NCBI GenBank assembly: GCA_016719055.1
Contig: JADKAW010000044.1
Span: 124,001 to 188,000, forward strand
Source: Candidatus Rhodoferax mariagerensis
Lineage (GTDB): Bacteria > Pseudomonadota > Gammaproteobacteria > Burkholderiales > Burkholderiaceae_C
Direction: 5' to 3'
DNA length: 64,000 bases
A program made the position numbers and the translations under genes. Each line of letters starts with the position of its first letter. The stretch's first letter is position 1. Positions 61,042 through 64,000 of this stretch are shown here, piece after piece. The notes under the pieces are model-generated. The model did not search any database. It was not told the DNA's origin and saw only the letters and a list, made by a program, of their open reading frames with translations.

Positions 61042-62298
61042 TTACTTGCCGAATTCGCCGCTGTCCTGCAGTAATTCGTTGACCCGTTTGACCTTTTCCG
61101 CTGCGAGTTGGTCGAGCTTGGGTGAAGTTCCCTTGGTGTTGATCGACTCGATGACCAACTCGCCGATGAGGTCGCGCGCTTCACCCACGGCGCTCATGTA
61201 GGGGCGGTCAACCGGTGTGCCGTTCTTGGCCGCAAAGGCGCGGGTTTCTATCAGACCGGGGTTCATCTTGCTGCGCACGACCTGGTCGTCCCACACCGAT
61301 GAACGGGCCATGGTGATATTGCCCATCATGCCTTTGATCGCCATTTCCTTGCTGGAGGCCCAGTTCAGGAACTTCATGGCCATGTCTTTTTTCTTGGACT
61401 GGTTGGCCACCGAGATACCCCAGGACGAGACGATGAAAGGCGCATTGGTCTTGGGTCCGGCCGGGAAGTTGGCAATGTCGAAGTTGGCCACCGGGATTTG
61501 TGTCTTGGACTGATCAACGATCTGGCCGTAGAACACCGAGGCGTCGGTCCACATGGCGACCTTACCAGCCTGGAACAACGGCATGATGTTTTCCCAGGAC
61601 ATCGACGTCACGCCTTTGGGGCCATAGTTACCGAGCAGTTTGCCGTAAAAACGAGTTGCGTCGATGGCCGGCTTCGAGTTAAAGACCGCCGTACCTTTGT
61701 CAAGGTACTGGCCGCCATAGTTGAAGACATAACTCGAAAGCTGGGTGACCGCTGCTGCGCCTTTGCCACGCGAGGCGAAGCCAGCAACGCTTTCGGAATT
61801 GAGCTTCTGGGCGGCTGCCTCGAGTTCATTGAAGTTGGTCGGCACTTTCAGCCCCGCCTGTTGCAGCAGGTCCTTGCGGTAGTAAAGCACCTGCCATTCG
61901 GTGACCAGCGGAACAATGTAGGGTTTACCGCCAAAAGAGGCAGCGTTCATGATGTTTTTCGGATAGTCAGCAAAGTCATAACCGGTCAGGGGTTCATACC
62001 AGCCATTTTTCGAGAACATCTTGCCTTCCTGCAGTGGGCGCGTCATGAACACGTCGACGGTGGAAGATTTGGTAGCGAATTCAGTGGTGAGTTTTTGTGT
62101 CAGTTGGCTTTCCTGCAGACTTTCAACGTTGACCTTGATGCCGGTGTTTTTCTCGAACTGTGGGATCGAGAGCTTGAGCAATTCACCATAAGGGTGGTTG
62201 GCCACCAGCACGCGGATTTCACCCGATTGCGCCATGGCACCGGCGCAGATGCACAGAGAAGACAGTGCGACCACGATTTTTGACAGTTTGTATTCCAT
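61042..62298 (-). CDS. Sugar ABC transporter solute-binding protein
   Basis: Start 62298 (MEYKLSKIVVALSSLCICAG, cleavage after AMA-Q) behind a GGAG site gives 418 residues. It is an extracellular-family 1 (cluster B) periplasmic binding protein with IRVLVANHPYGEL, NVESLQESQLTQKL, YIVPLVTEWQVLYYRKDLL and PFIVSSWGISV. It delivers a sugar or sugar derivative to the two permeases. The substrate is not evident, but the upstream dehydratase suggests pentose or sugar-acid use. Confidence 0.93.
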   Translation of the reverse strand: MEYKLSKIVVALSSLCICAGAMAQSGEIRVLVANHPYGELLKLSIPQFEKNTGIKVNVESLQESQLTQKLTTEFATKSSTVDVFMTRPLQEGKMFSKNGWYEPLTGYDFADYPKNIMNAASFGGKPYIVPLVTEWQVLYYRKDLLQQAGLKVPTNFNELEAAAQKLNSESVAGFASRGKGAAAVTQLSSYVFNYGGQYLDKGTAVFNSKPAIDATRFYGKLLGNYGPKGVTSMSWENIMPLFQAGKVAMWTDASVFYGQIVDQSKTQIPVANFDIANFPAGPKTNAPFIVSSWGISVANQSKKKDMAMKFLNWASSKEMAIKGMMGNITMARSSVWDDQVVRSKMNPGLIETRAFAAKNGTPVDRPYMSAVGEARDLIGELVIESINTKGTSPKLDQLAAEKVKRVNELLQDSGEFGK

Positions 62299-62336
62299 GA
62301 AAATCTCCAAGTTAAAAGAATAAAGAAACACCCACC

Positions 62337-63434
62337 CTAAACGATGGCGTCTGAAGTGTTCTTGTCGAACACGTGCGTATTGGCCATCTTGAAATCGATC
62401 TGGATCGCGTCGCCGACGCTGAGCGACTGCTTCGGCACGGCCATGCGTGCCACCAGGGCATGCGCGCCGCAACTCAAGTGCGCGAAGATCTCGGAGCCGA
62501 GCAACTCTACCACCTCGGCCCTGGCGCTGATCGTGCTGCCAGTGTCAGTACCCGGCTGATGCAATGCAATGTCTTCCGGACGAACGCCGAAGACCAGCTC
62601 TTTGCCAACATGTGCCACAAGATTGTCGCGAAAGGCTTCAGGCATGGCGACGCGGAAGCTGCCGCCATCGATGAAGAAATGACCCGCCTCGTTGACCAGA
62701 CGGACGTCAAAGAAGTTCATGGCTGGCGAGCCGATAAAGCCGGCAACAAAACGGTTGACCGGCCGGGCATAGACTTCCATCGGTGCGCCACTTTGCTGGA
62801 CCACGCCCTGGTTCATGATGAAGATACGGTCGGCCATGGTCATGGCCTCGACTTGATCGTGCGTGACATAAATCATGGTGGCACCCAGACGACGGTGCAG
62901 TTTGCTGATTTCGGCACGCATCGCTACGCGCAGCTTGGCGTCCAGGTTCGACAGAGGCTCATCGAACAGGAACACCTTGGGTTTGCGCACGATGGCGCGG
63001 CCCACCGCCACGCGCTGGCGCTGGCCACCGGAGAGTTCTTTGGGTTTGCGTTCCAGCAGCTCGCCCAGCCCGAGGATATCGGCTGCCTCTTGCACCCGGG
63101 CGTCGATCTCGGCGTCAGAGAACTGGCGAATCTTCAGGCCAAAACCCATGTTTTCGCGCACATTCATGTGGGGGTACAGCGCGTAATTCTGGAAAACCAT
63201 GGCGATGTCGCGATCCTTGGGGGCCATGTCGTTAACCAGCGAGTCGCCAATGAAGATTTCGCCCGACGTGATGGTTTCCAGCCCGGCGATCATGCGCAAG
63301 GCGGTCGACTTGCCGCAGCCCGACGATCCCACCAGCACGGCAAACTCCTTGTCCTGAATTTCGATCGAAAGATCGTTGACGACGGGGACTGATCCGTACC
63401 GTTTTACGACGTTTTTCAAAGTGACTTTGGACAT
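62337..63434 (-). CDS. Sugar ABC transporter ATP-binding protein (UgpC/MalK-type)
   Basis: Start 63434 (MSKVTLKNVVKRYGS) gives 365 residues, the usual MalK/UgpC length. It has Walker A GSSGCGKST, Q-loop VFQNYALYPHM, signature LSGGQRQRVAVGRA, Walker B VFLFDEPLSNLDA and H-loop YVTHDQVEA. The C-terminal TOBE/OB regulatory domain includes VFGVRPEDIAL. It drives the transporter formed with the downstream genes. It begins 34 bp after the dehydratase stop. Confidence 0.95.
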   Translation of the reverse strand: MSKVTLKNVVKRYGSVPVVNDLSIEIQDKEFAVLVGSSGCGKSTALRMIAGLETITSGEIFIGDSLVNDMAPKDRDIAMVFQNYALYPHMNVRENMGFGLKIRQFSDAEIDARVQEAADILGLGELLERKPKELSGGQRQRVAVGRAIVRKPKVFLFDEPLSNLDAKLRVAMRAEISKLHRRLGATMIYVTHDQVEAMTMADRIFIMNQGVVQQSGAPMEVYARPVNRFVAGFIGSPAMNFFDVRLVNEAGHFFIDGGSFRVAMPEAFRDNLVAHVGKELVFGVRPEDIALHQPGTDTGSTISARAEVVELLGSEIFAHLSCGAHALVARMAVPKQSLSVGDAIQIDFKMANTHVFDKNTSDAIV

Positions 63435-63468
63435 GTGCAATAACTCCTTCATCAAGTCGGCTGCAGGA

Positions 63469-64000
63469 TCAATAGCTGCTAGGCGTCCACGCGACGGTTG
63501 CGCGCCGGTGCACAGCCAACGGTACAACACCGAACTCAGCATCCGTCACGTTGTCCATGACGTTGCAAGCGGCGATCTGACGTTGGCGATGTTCAATCGC
63601 CATGCGGCGCCGCGCGAGCAGTTCGGCGCGTTCAGTCCGCGGGGGTGCCGTCATCGGTTTGATCTCACCGCACAAAAATGCGGCGCTATCCAGCAAATCG
63701 ATGCGTTTGTCCGACAGGCGGACCCAGAGCAGGTCGCCATTGGCCAGCGCACCAATTCCACCTCCCTCATAAGCCTCGGGCACCATGTGGCCAACGCAGG
63801 CACCCTTGGTAACACCGGAATATCGGCCGTCGGTGATCATCATCGAGGTGCGTTCCACCACGCCATGGTGGCGCAGGTACTGGCTGGGTGCGAATAACTC
63901 GGGCATGCCAAAGGCCTTTGGCCCCTGGCCGGCGATCACGAAGGCGAAAGCCAGCGTGCCGTTCTTCACCATGGTCATCACATCCTCATCGGCTGGCACC
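63469..64000 (-). CDS. IlvD/EDD-family dehydratase, YjhG/YagF-like (5' part outside window)
   Basis: The visible C-terminal ~175 residues match the IlvD/Edd family: FVIAGQGPKAFGMPELF, RTSMMITDGRYSGVTKGACV, GHMVPEAYEGGGIGALANGD and KRIDLLD. The QYLRHH segment and the order of blocks are closer to YjhG/YagF-type D-xylonate (sugar-acid) dehydratases than to dihydroxy-acid dehydratase, but the family assignment to a substrate is tentative. The catalytic Fe-S region is outside the window. The last codons (SSY, stop) contain an AGCTATTGA motif like one end of the interspersed repeat, possibly by chance. Confidence 0.85.
   Translation of the reverse strand, partial: VPADEDVMTMVKNGTLAFAFVIAGQGPKAFGMPELFAPSQYLRHHGVVERTSMMITDGRYSGVTKGACVGHMVPEAYEGGGIGALANGDLLWVRLSDKRIDLLDSAAFLCGEIKPMTAPPRTERAELLARRRMAIEHRQRQIAACNVMDNVTDAEFGVVPLAVHRRATVAWTPSSY

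Noticed and set aside
62373..63392. 339-codon plus-strand frame over the sugar ABC ATPase
   Set aside because: Antisense to Walker and signature motifs, with no recognisable domain.
63468..63490. CTAGCAGCTATTGA at the dehydratase stop as a repeat copy
   Set aside because: Only motif ends are present without the 21-base spacer. It may be a half copy or chance.
1..64000. CRISPR arrays, tRNA or rRNA genes
   Set aside because: No regularly spaced direct repeats and no cloverleaf or rRNA-like sequence were noticed on either strand.

Overview
The window looks like a chromosome segment of a betaproteobacterium of order Burkholderiales, most probably family Comamonadaceae (Rhodoferax/Polaromonas-like). 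The basis is the GC-rich DNA, the long rpsB-to-rnhB envelope operon in betaproteobacterial order, a DUF3579 gene beside argD-argF, and a short repeat (ATAGC-N21-GGCTAG) that I recall from genomes of this family. No rRNA, tRNA or CRISPR array was seen.

Layout. 1-7.2 kb: a LysR regulator cut by the window edge, an M19 dipeptidase, a Tat-exported dienelactone hydrolase, glgX, rarD, then a decayed stretch with a kelch-repeat scrap and a broken ccdAB toxin-antitoxin pair. 7.3-22.5 kb: a large minus-strand housekeeping block, transcribed rpsB, tsf, pyrH, frr, uppS, cdsA, dxr, rseP, bamA, skp, lpxD, fabZ, lpxA, lpxB, rnhB, trmH-like. It couples translation factors, UMP kinase, isoprenoid and phospholipid synthesis, outer-membrane protein assembly and lipid A synthesis. 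A terminator hairpin lies between rpsB and tsf. 22.7-28.9 kb: an HDOD protein, an MBL-fold hydrolase, nnrD/nnrE, a SirB1-type gene broken by an amber codon, murJ and rpsT. 29-35.7 kb: DUF3579, argD-argF, a small membrane protein, the feoA-feoB iron(II) uptake operon with a Fur-box-like site, and an LhgO-like oxidase. 35.8-39.9 kb: hrpA.

40-57.2 kb is accessory DNA. It holds a secreted protein with an internal duplication, and a compact pilus-like set: a membrane protein, a pilin fused to a LamG-like domain, a GspE/PilB ATPase with a degenerate receiver domain, and a secreted protein. There is also a TAP-type hydrolase, a frameshifted M13 peptidase, two overlapping CPBP proteases, an intact aquaporin, an AraC regulator and a PAS-GGDEF cyclase. 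Several wrecks lie between them: aqpZ, a CPBP tail, an LprI-like gene, a chemotaxis-receptor tail and a transposase scrap. 57.2-59.2 kb is a complete IS1634-type element with 12-bp inverted ends and a 6-bp target duplication. 59.2-64 kb is a sugar ABC-transporter operon behind an IlvD/EDD sugar-acid dehydratase that runs off the window.

The most notable signal is the fixed-length 32-bp repeat core. At least eight copies are spread over the window, six of them inside conserved genes, all six read in the same relative orientation and five in the same reading frame, leaving a peptide imprint [LV]A-X7-AI. A second, different palindromic element is translated as an extra segment inside HrpA.
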